Source of the DNA: Pseudanabaenaceae cyanobacterium MP8IB2.15
GTDB lineage: Bacteria; Cyanobacteriota; Cyanobacteriia; Pseudanabaenales; Pseudanabaenaceae
Assembly (NCBI GenBank): GCA_030248825.1
Contig: JARCMB010000011.1
Coordinates: 1 to 7,006 of the forward strand
Length of the DNA stretch: 7,006 nucleotides
Direction of reading: 5' to 3'
This document shows positions 1-6,563 of this stretch, piece by piece. Below the pieces are notes generated by a model that was not told the DNA's origin, did not search any database, and saw only the letters and a program-made list of their open reading frames with translations. The position numbers and the translations under genes are program-made. Numbering within the stretch: the stretch's first letter is position 1; each line of letters begins with the position of its first letter.

Positions 1-1695
1 ACCTAAAGCTGTATCACAAGCACTCAGCACAAATAAATCAACATTTTTCATCTGCCAGTCAGATTTTTTCACATCTTCAAGCGTGACTCGCTCGCCATTA
101 CCAAACAAAATAAATGAATCCTTAGGTTTGCCTGGCAAGAAAGCCGCATGAGTCGCCAAATGGATCAGGGAATGCTTATTTAACTGACTCTTAGTTGAAG
201 CGGGACTAAAATCGTTATCAAGCAGCTTAATGCTGTTGGGCATCATCGCAGCCAGATTTTCGACTTCCCGACGAGCAAAAGGCAAGCCTGGCATATTAAA
301 AGATCGATCGCCGATTTTAAAACTCGCACTCCTGGTCACCGCTCCTGCAAAAATGCTATTTGTTACTTGAGATTTAGTGCTGAAGTCCTGCAAGCTCGCG
401 GAAGTAATATTGTTAATCCGAAACCGTTCAATCAACCAGCGATCGCCATCATACAAAGCTGCCAATGGTACATATCGCAACTGAGCATAAGGAGCATAGA
501 GAATAGTCTTAGCTTTACTATTTATCAAATCCTGTTCGATCGGTTCGATCATCCATTCATATAACTTCTGCCCTGGAATCCTGGCATCGATCGCAGGATC
601 GTAAACCGTTTCTAGACCATTACGAAAAGCTCTGATCTGCTCATCTAGTTGCTTGCGGGTGACATAGGTAGTACGACGAATTGGCTCACCATCAGGCGTG
701 ACTAAAATCAACTCTAATCGATCGTCCAGAATCAATGGATAGAGCAATACTGCGCCTTGATTTAAACTTTTGAGGTTGTTCTGGAGTTTTGCAAGGCGAA
801 CTTCGCTGACGTGACGGGCGAGTTTCGAGACTTCTGGACGACTGGAGAAATTCTGTAACTCCTTACTAGTGAAGTCACGCTGTTTGGTGAGATCGACAAC
901 TTGAGATCGCTGGCTTTCATTTCTGTTTGGCTCTGGGACTTGCGATAAAGCTACCAATCTTCGATCGAGAATAGTAATCCGCTCCTCAAGCTGAGCATAT
1001 TTAGTGTAAAGTTGCTGCTGCTCTAGGCTGAGATCGACAACATCCGCTAACGGAGAATCTGGCTGAGCTGACTCGCCCACATAACTGCTAATTTCTTGAA
1101 CGATCGACTGGTCTAGAGCTTGGCGTGCCTCTAGGATTAACCCGCCTTCCAACAATAGTCCTGCCACATCGCTAAGAGACTTATTCCCAGGTATATTCGG
1201 GTTCACTATTCCCCCAATCGTGGGAATTATGCTGACTGGATAAGATGGCGAAGGTTTTGGCTCCGATCCATTCTTAGGGGTAGCAGAGCCAAGTGGCGCA
1301 CTTTCGGATGTATTGGTGAGCTTTGGATCGGGTGAGTCAGCTTTTGGCACATTGCTACCAGTCACAACTGCGGCGGTGCGACTATCAACCGCCAGAATTT
1401 CCCGATATTGTTTAATATTTGTTTGAATACTCGACTGACTAGCTGGCAACTTAAAGAAGACTTGTCCTCTAGCCAGATCGAAGTTAATCGCACTACGCAA
1501 CTTTACTGTTGTCCCTGGCAGAGCATCTGGGAGAGGAGTTGCAAAGATTCCCCGCGTGGGGCTGTCTGGGATTTTAAAGTATCCGTCTAACAAGATATTG
1601 CCGTTGCTGGTAAATGCGATGCTGCCAAATACGCTCTCAATAAAGTTTGCCGCGAAGTTTAATGACAGGATGTCGATACTTCGATCGCCCTGCAT
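1..1695 (-). CDS. CHAT-domain caspase-like protease, C-terminal part of an FHA-CHAT protein (partial, runs off left edge)
   Basis: Open minus-strand frame, stop-free from about 1713 to base 1, so the C-terminus is outside the window. No start is certain; the ATG at 1693-1695 is the first one available. Reading from it: residues of FHA type (QGDRSIDIL, then GIFATPLPDALPGTTVK and INFDLARG at about 1455-1560), a Pro/Ser-rich linker (about 1210-1375), a helical TPR-like and coiled-coil region (about 780-1180), then a CHAT domain from about 760 down. The CHAT domain shows LRYVPLAALYDG (about 447-480), the histidine motif IHLATHA (145-165, catalytic His at 148-150) and the cysteine motif LSACDTALG (1-27, Cys at 16-18). 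The family's usual THG is THA here. CHAT proteins are separase/caspase-related (clan CD) peptidases; the substrate is unknown. The upstream FHA ORF almost certainly belongs to the same gene, separated by a one-base frameshift. The domain call is firm. Whether this part is translated is not known. Confidence 0.85.
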   Translation of the reverse strand, partial: MQGDRSIDILSLNFAANFIESVFGSIAFTSNGNILLDGYFKIPDSPTRGIFATPLPDALPGTTVKLRSAINFDLARGQVFFKLPASQSSIQTNIKQYREILAVDSRTAAVVTGSNVPKADSPDPKLTNTSESAPLGSATPKNGSEPKPSPSYPVSIIPTIGGIVNPNIPGNKSLSDVAGLLLEGGLILEARQALDQSIVQEISSYVGESAQPDSPLADVVDLSLEQQQLYTKYAQLEERITILDRRLVALSQVPEPNRNESQRSQVVDLTKQRDFTSKELQNFSSRPEVSKLARHVSEVRLAKLQNNLKSLNQGAVLLYPLILDDRLELILVTPDGEPIRRTTYVTRKQLDEQIRAFRNGLETVYDPAIDARIPGQKLYEWMIEPIEQDLINSKAKTILYAPYAQLRYVPLAALYDGDRWLIERFRINNITSASLQDFSTKSQVTNSIFAGAVTRSASFKIGDRSFNMPGLPFARREVENLAAMMPNSIKLLDNDFSPASTKSQLNKHSLIHLATHAAFLPGKPKDSFILFGNGERVTLEDVKKSDWQMKNVDLFVLSACDTALG

Positions 1696-2798
1696 AAAGA
1701 CGTGCCGCCAGCTCTAATTACAGCAGGCGCAGAGGCAGTATCTCGAATCGTAATCGTATCTCTGGCGGTCAGAAACAATTCCCGTGTGGTTTGGATATTT
1801 GGCAACAAAAGCGCAATATTCCCACTGGCGATAATTTGACCGACACCAGCCGCGATCTGCTTAATTGCAGCATCCCCAGCTTTAATGCTAAACCTACCTG
1901 TAGTATCAAATAGCCCTGTCGGAAGTAAAACTGTAGCTATCCCAGTTGCCAGAGCCGATGAAACGAGTTGGAGCGAACCGTCAGGATTAACAACTACTTG
2001 ATTAGCTTCAATGCCTATCGCATCACCTGTCAGCAGCTTAGCCAACTTTGGCAACTCAGCGATTGTGCCCTGCCATGAGCTAGGTACAGCGTTAGCATCA
2101 ATGCGTAAACCTGCGATCGAATCAGAAGATCGCAGAATCACCTCACTATTCCCCTGCACTGCTGCCACACGTACCGAACCATCAGGAGCTTCTAAACTCC
2201 CCGTACTAACCACACTACCGCCAGCCAAAGTGATGCTTTGTCCCGTTCCTACCGCCAAATTGCCCTGACTGAGAATGCCCGCAGGTTGCGTAACAGCAAA
2301 CTGAAAACTTCGAGGTTCACTTTCAGGAAAAGCAGAAGTCAGATTAGTAGTTAATGTGCTGCCGTTATCAAAGTTGATTCCAGTCGCAGTAGAAGCAGAA
2401 AAAGATCCGCCAATATCCAACCGCGCATTTTGCCCAAATACGATGCCATTCGGATTAATCAGAAACAAGTTGGCATTTGGGAAAGCGGCACGACTCTCAA
2501 TCTTGCCTAAAATCGCAGAGGGGTCACTGCCTGTCACCCGATTAATAATATTTTTGATTTCGCTGCCAATAACATAAGAAGACAGATCGATGCCAAATAT
2601 CACACCAGATGTCGGTACATTAAACTGTTTGAAGCTATGAAATAGATTGCTACCACTAACAGTCCCTCCCTCTACAGGTGAAATAAGATTGCCCCTTACT
2701 AGCGAATTAGTACTCCCATCCAGCACGGTCTGAGCTTGAGCAGGACAAGCCGCACATAGCGATACAGACAACAATACTGTTGCGGTGGGGAAGCGCAT
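1659..2798 (-). CDS. Filamentous haemagglutinin N-terminal (two-partner secretion) domain protein, frameshifted 5' part of FHA-CHAT gene
   Basis: The first 365 residues look like a TPS/haemagglutination-activity domain (Haemagg_act family), the segment that directs exoproteins through a TpsB/ShlB-type outer-membrane pore. Visible marks are a signal peptide (MRFPTATVLLSVSLCAACPAQA, residues 1-22, likely cut after A-Q-A), NLFHSFKQFNV (51-61), NPNGIVFG (115-122) and repeated beta-helix-like strands such as LTARDTITIRD near the end. The last 14 residues do not fit the family: the FHA-like reading continues in the next frame after the Gly-Gly at 1704-1709. I chose the ATG at 2796-2798 because it begins the signal peptide directly; a TTG five codons upstream (2811-2813) is possible. 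Neither has a clear Shine-Dalgarno. If translated as is, the product is 379 residues, secreted and lacking the CHAT domain. It lies downstream of the DUF928 gene on the same strand. No TpsB partner is in the window. Confidence 0.87.
   Translation of the reverse strand: MRFPTATVLLSVSLCAACPAQAQTVLDGSTNSLVRGNLISPVEGGTVSGSNLFHSFKQFNVPTSGVIFGIDLSSYVIGSEIKNIINRVTGSDPSAILGKIESRAAFPNANLFLINPNGIVFGQNARLDIGGSFSASTATGINFDNGSTLTTNLTSAFPESEPRSFQFAVTQPAGILSQGNLAVGTGQSITLAGGSVVSTGSLEAPDGSVRVAAVQGNSEVILRSSDSIAGLRIDANAVPSSWQGTIAELPKLAKLLTGDAIGIEANQVVVNPDGSLQLVSSALATGIATVLLPTGLFDTTGRFSIKAGDAAIKQIAAGVGQIIASGNIALLLPNIQTTRELFLTARDTITIRDTASAPAVIRAGGTSLCRAIEVSTSCH
1695..1716 (-). other. Frameshift junction in the FHA-CHAT gene
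   Basis: In minus-strand order, the FHA frame reads Ala-Gly-Gly (GGC GGC at 1709-1704). The bases AC follow, and then GTC TTT ATG CAG GGC GAT CGA in the CHAT frame (Val-Phe-Met-Gln-Gly-Asp-Arg). Restoring one A would give GGC GGC AAC GTC, hence GGNVFMQGDRSIDIL, a normal FHA-type sequence. The CHAT frame is closed just upstream by TAG at 1714-1716, and the FHA frame closes at 1659-1661. No canonical X-XXY-YYZ slippery heptamer is visible here, so a one-base deletion or a sequencing error is more likely than programmed recoding. Confidence 0.8.
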
Positions 2799-2813
2799 AG
2801 TTTTACAACGCAA

Positions 2814-3142
2814 GGGTCTTAAATATTAATTGCTTAATCAAACCTTAGTATTAGTAGCTACATTATGCTTCACTTTAGGGGGCGATATTCAAGCTATTCA
2901 GCTAGTTATGACTATTTATTGTCCCAAAATATCAGCAGCCAAAATTTACGTACTGATTAATTGGCTTCAATCAATACGCGATCTCTAATTACCCTAAAGT
3001 CTAGGCAAATCAGAACTAAGGGCATTTCCTTTAAAGAATCTACCTAGCCCCTGCCCCCAATTCTGGGGGTTCTGAAATCAAAGTCCCCAGAATTGGGGAT
3101 TTAGGGGCTATTTGGAATGGGTAAATTTTTACCAGAAACCGC
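2814..3142. other. Intergenic region between DUF928 gene and FHA-CHAT gene
   Basis: About 330 bases with no convincing ORF on either strand. The half nearer the DUF928 stop holds the nested inverted repeat at 3045-3110. The half nearer the FHA start is AT-rich and must contain any promoter or leader for the FHA-CHAT gene; a CATAAT hexamer on the minus strand (about 2862-2867) is a possible -10, but no matching -35 is seen. A nine-base inverted pair, ACTTTAGGG (2872-2880) and CCCTAAAGT (2992-3000), brackets about 110 bases and is of doubtful meaning. Confidence 0.6.
3045..3110. repeat. Nested inverted repeat, likely dispersed intergenic repeat or transcription attenuator/terminator
   Basis: The outer arms TAGCCCC (3045-3051) and GGGGCTA (3104-3110) pair perfectly. 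The inner arms CCCCAATTCTGGGG (3055-3068) and CCCCAGAATTGGGG (3085-3098) pair perfectly over 14 bases, with a 16-base loop. Each inner arm is itself nearly palindromic, so cruciform or alternative folds are possible. It begins about 33 bases after the DUF928 stop and could end or attenuate that transcript, but no U-tract follows directly on either strand. GC-rich palindromic elements of this style are, from memory, common between genes in cyanobacteria; copy number elsewhere cannot be seen from here. Confidence 0.75.
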
Positions 3143-3925
3143 TTAACGATTCAAGTTGGCGGCGGCAACCTCACGCAAAGCCTCACTAAAAAGAGTTGCT
3201 ACTGGGGCATCCTTTGGCTCTTTTTGCTTTTCTAGATTGGCGAGGTTATTTAATAAAGCCGACATCGATCGATTAATTTGAGGACTTGCGTTTGCCGACA
3301 AAGCCACATTGAGTGCGTCGTACCACAAACCAGCTTCCGCATAAAGATTCATCTTTTTCACGGGGTCATCAGTTGCACCGATCATTTGTCCAAGCAAAGG
3401 CGAAACCCCTGAAATTTGAAATGGTCGGCGAATCCAAGAGTTTTGAGAAGGGCTTTGAGTACTACAGAGCAGCACAACTTGCCAGGCATAGGTTTTACCC
3501 ATAGACAAGCCTGGAGTATCCTGAGGCAATGTCAACTTCATTATCCCTGGTACGCTATCCAAGGTTTTTGTGAATAGCGGTTGGGGTTTGAGATTCTTCG
3601 TAGTGGTTTCATGTTCGTACAAACTGAATTGCAACGGCACAGCAACTGACTTATCTATAAACCAAGCAAAGGTGGGATGAGTAGAAGTTGTCTTGCCCAT
3701 ATAGCTCTCTGGCGCAAGGGCAGTAAGATAGGCAGAGCGATTCGTTTCTTGAAACTTATCCTCAAACTTATTGGCATTACAGTCAGAACGACGAGCCGCA
3801 ATCGTCCCCCTAGTTTTGGGAGGAACCTGATCGGAGGGTGGAATGTATGCCGCTAGAGACACGGTGGGTATGCTCAAAGTCAAACAGGAGGCAATGCCTG
3901 CAATTAAATTTTTTTGCCTAACCAT
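3143..3925 (-). CDS. DUF928 domain-containing exported protein
   Basis: A 260-residue protein matching the cyanobacterial DUF928 family in its landmarks: LTALAPE (67-73), HPTFAWF (83-89), LPQDTPGL then GKTYAWQ (133-149), Cys154 after the VVLL strand, and the helical LYAEAGLWYDAL (194-205). The biochemical function is unknown. The N-terminus MVRQKNLIAGIASCLTLSIPTVSLA is a signal peptide, so the protein is expected in the periplasm or outside the cell; Cys49 and Cys154 could form a disulfide. I chose the ATG at 3923-3925 because GGAGAG lies six bases upstream of it; an in-frame ATG at 3947-3949 would place eight extra residues before the signal peptide. The FHA-CHAT gene follows on the same strand after 330 bases. 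From general knowledge, DUF928 genes often lie near CHAT, CHASE2 and two-partner-secretion genes in cyanobacteria, which suggests a shared surface or secretion role (inference). Confidence 0.88.
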   Translation of the reverse strand: MVRQKNLIAGIASCLTLSIPTVSLAAYIPPSDQVPPKTRGTIAARRSDCNANKFEDKFQETNRSAYLTALAPESYMGKTTSTHPTFAWFIDKSVAVPLQFSLYEHETTTKNLKPQPLFTKTLDSVPGIMKLTLPQDTPGLSMGKTYAWQVVLLCSTQSPSQNSWIRRPFQISGVSPLLGQMIGATDDPVKKMNLYAEAGLWYDALNVALSANASPQINRSMSALLNNLANLEKQKEPKDAPVATLFSEALREVAAANLNR

Positions 3926-3930
3926 AATGG

Positions 3931-3937
3931 ACTCTCC
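3931..3937 (-). promoter_or_regulatory. Shine-Dalgarno deciding the DUF928 start
   Basis: On the minus strand CTGGAGAG precedes the second candidate ATG (3923-3925) by six bases. The first candidate ATG (3947-3949) has no comparable purine tract. This favours the downstream start and gives a cleaner signal peptide. Confidence 0.65.
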
Positions 3938-3961
3938 AGGATAAAGCATTCATATATTGCC

Positions 3962-3970
3962 ATTCTAACA
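3962..3970 (-). promoter_or_regulatory. Extended -10 promoter candidate for the DUF928 gene
   Basis: The minus strand reads TGTTAGAAT, an extended -10 (TGn plus TAGAAT) one base from consensus. Transcription would begin near 3955, leaving a leader of about 30 bases that contains the Shine-Dalgarno. The -35 region is poor, as expected for an extended -10 promoter. This is a visual match only. Confidence 0.35.
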
Positions 3971-4070
3971 ATCTTCACGCAAGCTTCTTAGATCTATCTC
4001 TTAGCAATTCTTTCTAAAAAATAAAAAGAGAGCAGCTACACAGTAAAAGTACATAGTAGAACCCTCTGAA

Positions 4071-4100
4071 AGAAGACCATATAGGGTGGCAAGGTCTTTT
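4071..4100 (-). terminator. Hairpin downstream of the gene remnant, possible terminator
   Basis: AAGACC (4073-4078) pairs with GGTCTT (4093-4098), extendable by an outer A-T and G-T pair, with a 14-base loop. On the minus strand it directly follows the stop at 4099-4101 and is trailed by a C/T-rich run (CTTTC), as a weak intrinsic terminator would be. On the plus strand TTTT follows it. The stem is short, so the call is tentative. Confidence 0.35.
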
Positions 4101-4227
4101 AATTACTCCATTTTACTAGGGCTGTAAGATCAATAGCATTACCATTCACGCCGATCTGAGTACCAGTGCAAGCATAATTATTTGCGGGAACTTGTTTTAG
4201 CGGTTGCGTGAAAATGCAGGTAAAAAT
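4099..4227 (-). pseudogene. Possible 3' remnant of an unidentified gene
   Basis: A minus-strand frame of 42 codons ends in TAA at 4099-4101 and is closed upstream by TAG at 4228-4230, with no ATG, GTG or TTG near its beginning. The translation looks protein-like rather than random: QVPANNYACTGTQIGVNG followed by NAIDLTALVKWSN. A hairpin follows the stop. I do not recognise the family. A decayed gene end, or a small gene whose start was destroyed, both fit; chance cannot be excluded at this length. Confidence 0.35.
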
Positions 4228-4266
4228 CTAATTATCTCAAGCTCTCAAAATCATTAACTCAAAAAA

Positions 4267-5742
4267 ATGAAATCAATCATGGTGGTGGGAACCACATCTA
4301 ATGCTGGGAAATCGATGATTTGTGCGGCTTTATGTCGCATTTTTAGTCGTCAAGGTTGGCGGGTAACTCCCTTTAAAGGACAAAATATGGCGTTGAATTC
4401 CTACGTCACCTTGGGAGAAGACGGTAGTAGTGGTGAAATTGGCTATGCTCAAGCGGTGCAAGCATGGGCTGCCAGAGTAGAGCCATCCGTAGAGATGAAT
4501 CCGATTTTGCTGAAGCCCCAAGGGGATATGACTTCTCAGGTGATTTTTGGCGGTAAAGCGGTTGGAGTGACACAGGCCGCAGATTACTATCGCGACTATT
4601 TTGAACCTGGTTGGCAGTGTGTGCAGGATGCTTTAGCTCAACTTGCTCTGAAATTCGATTTAGTAATCTGCGAAGGCGCAGGTAGCCCTGCCGAGATTAA
4701 TTTAAAGCACCGAGACTTAACCAATATGCGCGTGGCATTACATCTGAATGCCGCCACAATTTTGGTCGTGAATATCGAATTGGGGGGAGCTTTTGCTCAT
4801 GTGGTCGGAACCTTGGCTTTGCTAAATGAAGATGAACGATCGATGATTAAAGGCATAGTGATCAACAATTTTCGTGGTCAGCGATCGATCCTAGAATCAG
4901 GCATCGATTGGCTAGAAGACTACACGGGCATTCCAGTAATTGGGGTAATTCCACATCTAGATATCACTTTCCCCGCCGAAGATTCGGTCAGCTTATTGGA
5001 ACGCCGTAGCCGACTTGCTCCTGCCGATCTGCATGTGTCTGTAATCCGCTTGCCTCGAATTTCTAACTTTACTGACTTTGACCCACTCATTGCTGAGCCT
5101 TCGATCGATCTCAAATATGTGATGCCTCATGATCATCTTGGCAATCCTGATGTTGTGATTATTCCAGGCTCGAAAACCACGATTCCCGATCTATTAGTGC
5201 TCAAAGCCGCTGGAATGATCGAGCAAATTCAAGCTTATGTGAAATCAGGTGGGACGGTCATCGGCATCTGTGGCGGTTTCCAAATGTTAGGGCAGAGTAT
5301 TAGTGATTTAGCAGGGCTAGAAGGTCAACCTGGTGAATATGAAGGGTTGGGCTTATTACCGATTACTACCTCAATCAATGGGGCAAAAATTCTCAGGCAA
5401 CGTCAAGTCGCTTCGATTCACCCCCAAACTGCGTCGATCGATGGGTATGAAATTCATCAGGGTCGATCGAACTTGACTGAGAATGCTCAAATCCAAGCTC
5501 TGTTTGACGATCCAGATTTGGGCATGGTTTCATCTGACGATCGAATCTGGGGCACATATTTACACGGATTATTCGATAACGGGATTTGGCGACGTTCTTG
5601 GCTGAACCTGCTACGCCAAAGAAAACAGATGCCTGACCTGCCCATAGAAATCGGTAATTATCAAGAGCAACGAGATCATATATTGGATCGAGTGGCTGAT
5701 TCGATCGCTACTCATTTAGACTTGAGTGTTCTGGGAATTTGA
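4267..5742 (+). CDS. cobQ: Cobyric acid synthase (adenosylcobyrinate a,c-diamide amidotransferase)
   Basis: Full-length 491-residue CobQ/CbiP enzyme of cytosolic corrinoid synthesis. It amidates the b, d, e and g carboxyl groups of adenosylcobyrinic acid a,c-diamide with four glutamines and four ATP, giving adenosylcobyric acid. The N-terminal dethiobiotin-synthetase-like ATPase domain shows VVGTTSNAGKS (6-16), FKGQNMALNSYVT (36-48), GEIGYAQA (56-63), NPILLKPQGD (78-87) and CEGAGSPAEINL (135-146). The C-terminal class I glutaminase domain shows IIPGSKTT (298-305), the nucleophile Cys335 in GICGGFQMLG, DGYEIHQGRS (392-401) and His433 in GTYLHGLFD. The start MKSIMVVGTT is typical for the family; no Shine-Dalgarno precedes it, only an A-run. 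cobO follows nine bases after the stop, so the two are probably co-transcribed. All expected catalytic residues are present. Confidence 0.97.
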   Translation: MKSIMVVGTTSNAGKSMICAALCRIFSRQGWRVTPFKGQNMALNSYVTLGEDGSSGEIGYAQAVQAWAARVEPSVEMNPILLKPQGDMTSQVIFGGKAVGVTQAADYYRDYFEPGWQCVQDALAQLALKFDLVICEGAGSPAEINLKHRDLTNMRVALHLNAATILVVNIELGGAFAHVVGTLALLNEDERSMIKGIVINNFRGQRSILESGIDWLEDYTGIPVIGVIPHLDITFPAEDSVSLLERRSRLAPADLHVSVIRLPRISNFTDFDPLIAEPSIDLKYVMPHDHLGNPDVVIIPGSKTTIPDLLVLKAAGMIEQIQAYVKSGGTVIGICGGFQMLGQSISDLAGLEGQPGEYEGLGLLPITTSINGAKILRQRQVASIHPQTASIDGYEIHQGRSNLTENAQIQALFDDPDLGMVSSDDRIWGTYLHGLFDNGIWRRSWLNLLRQRKQMPDLPIEIGNYQEQRDHILDRVADSIATHLDLSVLGI

Positions 5743-5744
5743 GG
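5741..5744 (+). promoter_or_regulatory. cobO Shine-Dalgarno overlapping the cobQ stop
   Basis: GAGG begins inside the cobQ TGA (5740-5742) and lies seven bases before the cobO ATG at 5752. Ribosomes finishing cobQ would be placed to start cobO, consistent with translational coupling. Confidence 0.55.
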
Positions 5745-5751
5745 CACAAAC

Positions 5752-6360
5752 ATGACAGAGATCACAGATGAGCAGCATCGCCAGAAAATGCAACGTCGGC
5801 AAGAAATTCAAGCCCAACGAGTCGCCGATCGACAGCTAGAAAAAGGCTTGATTATCGTCAACACTGGTGAGGGCAAAGGTAAAACTACGGCAGCATTGGG
5901 CATGGTGTTGAGATCGCTTGGTCATGGTTACAAAGTGGCGATTGTCCAGTTCATCAAAGGTGCTTGGAATCCTGCGGAAAAAGCGGCATTCGATCGATGG
6001 GGCGATCAGATTAGCTTCTTGGCACTGGGCGAGGGCTTTACTTGGGAGACTCAAGACCGAAATCGAGATATTGCTAAAGCTCAGGAAGCATGGGAAATCG
6101 CCATTACTTTCATCCATAACCCCGAAATCAAATTGGTTTTGCTTGATGAGATTAATATCGCTTTAAAACTTGGCTATTTGCAGGTAGAGTCAATTCTGAC
6201 TGAGCTAGCGCAAAAGCCTGACGACTCGCACATTATTTTGACGGGGCGAGGTGCTCCTTCAGAACTGATCGCCGTAGCCGATCTAGTCACAGAGATGAAA
6301 TTGATCAAGCATCCATTTCGATCTCAAGGAGTTAAAGCCCAGCCTGGAATTGAATTTTAA
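5752..6360 (+). CDS. cobO: Cob(I)yrinic acid a,c-diamide adenosyltransferase (corrinoid adenosyltransferase)
   Basis: A 202-residue CobO/BtuR/CobA-type ATP:corrinoid adenosyltransferase, normal in length for the family. It transfers the 5'-deoxyadenosyl group of ATP to reduced Co(I) corrinoid in the cytosol. Visible motifs: a charged N-terminal helix (about 8-30) of the kind that caps the active site in this family, the P-loop NTGEGKGKTTAALG (37-50), VAIVQFIKG (62-70), the Walker-B-like VLLDEINIAL (129-138), LTGRGAP (163-169), and the C-terminal MKLIKHPFRSQGVKAQPGIEF (182-202), which is characteristic of the family. The ATG at 5752 has GAGG seven bases upstream. The product of this reaction is the substrate of CobQ, encoded just upstream, so the pair is functionally adjacent as well as physically linked. 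Nothing is truncated or unusual. Confidence 0.96.
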   Translation: MTEITDEQHRQKMQRRQEIQAQRVADRQLEKGLIIVNTGEGKGKTTAALGMVLRSLGHGYKVAIVQFIKGAWNPAEKAAFDRWGDQISFLALGEGFTWETQDRNRDIAKAQEAWEIAITFIHNPEIKLVLLDEINIALKLGYLQVESILTELAQKPDDSHIILTGRGAPSELIAVADLVTEMKLIKHPFRSQGVKAQPGIEF

Positions 6361-6442
6361 GCTAGATTCCAGGCCGCTAGATCCATACCTGCTCTAGATA
6401 TTAGTTTTGAGTAAATCAGTATGTAATTAGAATGCTAATATA

Positions 6443-6478
6443 TGTAACGAGCATTTAAAACATTGCTTAAATGTTACA
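6443..6478. repeat. Bulged inverted repeat / hairpin downstream of cobO
   Basis: TGTAA (6443-6447) pairs with TTACA (6474-6478), and CATTTAA (6452-6458) with TTAAATG (6467-6473), giving 12 base pairs with a four-base bulge and an eight-base loop. On the plus strand it is followed by A residues, not T, so it is not a standard terminator for cobO. In minus-strand orientation no U-tract follows either. An operator, an mRNA 3'-end stabiliser or chance are alternatives. Confidence 0.5.
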
Positions 6479-6563
6479 AAAAATAGGTATCTAGTAATTT
6501 CTATCAACTTCAGGGTCGATCTTAGATTCAACCTGAGGCAAGCTAGCTAGAAACTTACTGGTT

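Larger units (their letters stand above)
3950..4266. other. Divergent intergenic region between DUF928 gene and cobQ
   Basis: About 320 bases separating genes that face away from each other, so both promoters should lie here. It contains the DUF928 -10 candidate, an AT-rich tract (about 4010-4030), a hairpin (4071-4100) and a coding-like minus-strand remnant (4099-4227). I looked for the B12-box-like conserved core of a cobalamin riboswitch ahead of cobQ and saw none. No convincing cobQ promoter is visible. Confidence 0.55.

Noticed and set aside
367..564. 65-codon plus-strand ORF
   Set aside because: It lies wholly inside the CHAT coding frame on the minus strand, has no Shine-Dalgarno and its translation resembles nothing; it is a shadow frame.
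1408..1590. 60-codon plus-strand ORF near the frameshift
   Set aside because: It is antisense to the conserved FHA-CHAT linker frame, which reads with family-like motifs; chance opening.
1695..1716. Programmed -1 ribosomal frameshift
   Set aside because: No X-XXY-YYZ heptamer in the proper frame and no evident downstream stem; a one-base deletion explains the junction more simply.
2011..2577. Plus-strand ORFs opposite the FHA domain
   Set aside because: Antisense to the well-supported TPS domain; low-complexity translations with no start signals.
2733..2798. Lipoprotein signal (cysteines at residues 15 and 18 of the FHA protein)
   Set aside because: Residues before both cysteines (VSL-C and CAA-C) do not fit a lipobox; an AQA cleavage site for signal peptidase I fits better.
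2872..3000. Small MITE bounded by the ACTTTAGGG inverted pair
   Set aside because: Only nine matching bases, no target-site duplication and no other internal structure; likely chance.
4102..4266. Cobalamin riboswitch upstream of cobQ
   Set aside because: No B12-box-like sequence or matching stem pattern could be seen by eye.
5836..6166. ORFs on both strands overlapping cobO
   Set aside because: The CobO frame carries all family motifs throughout; these are alternative-frame shadows.
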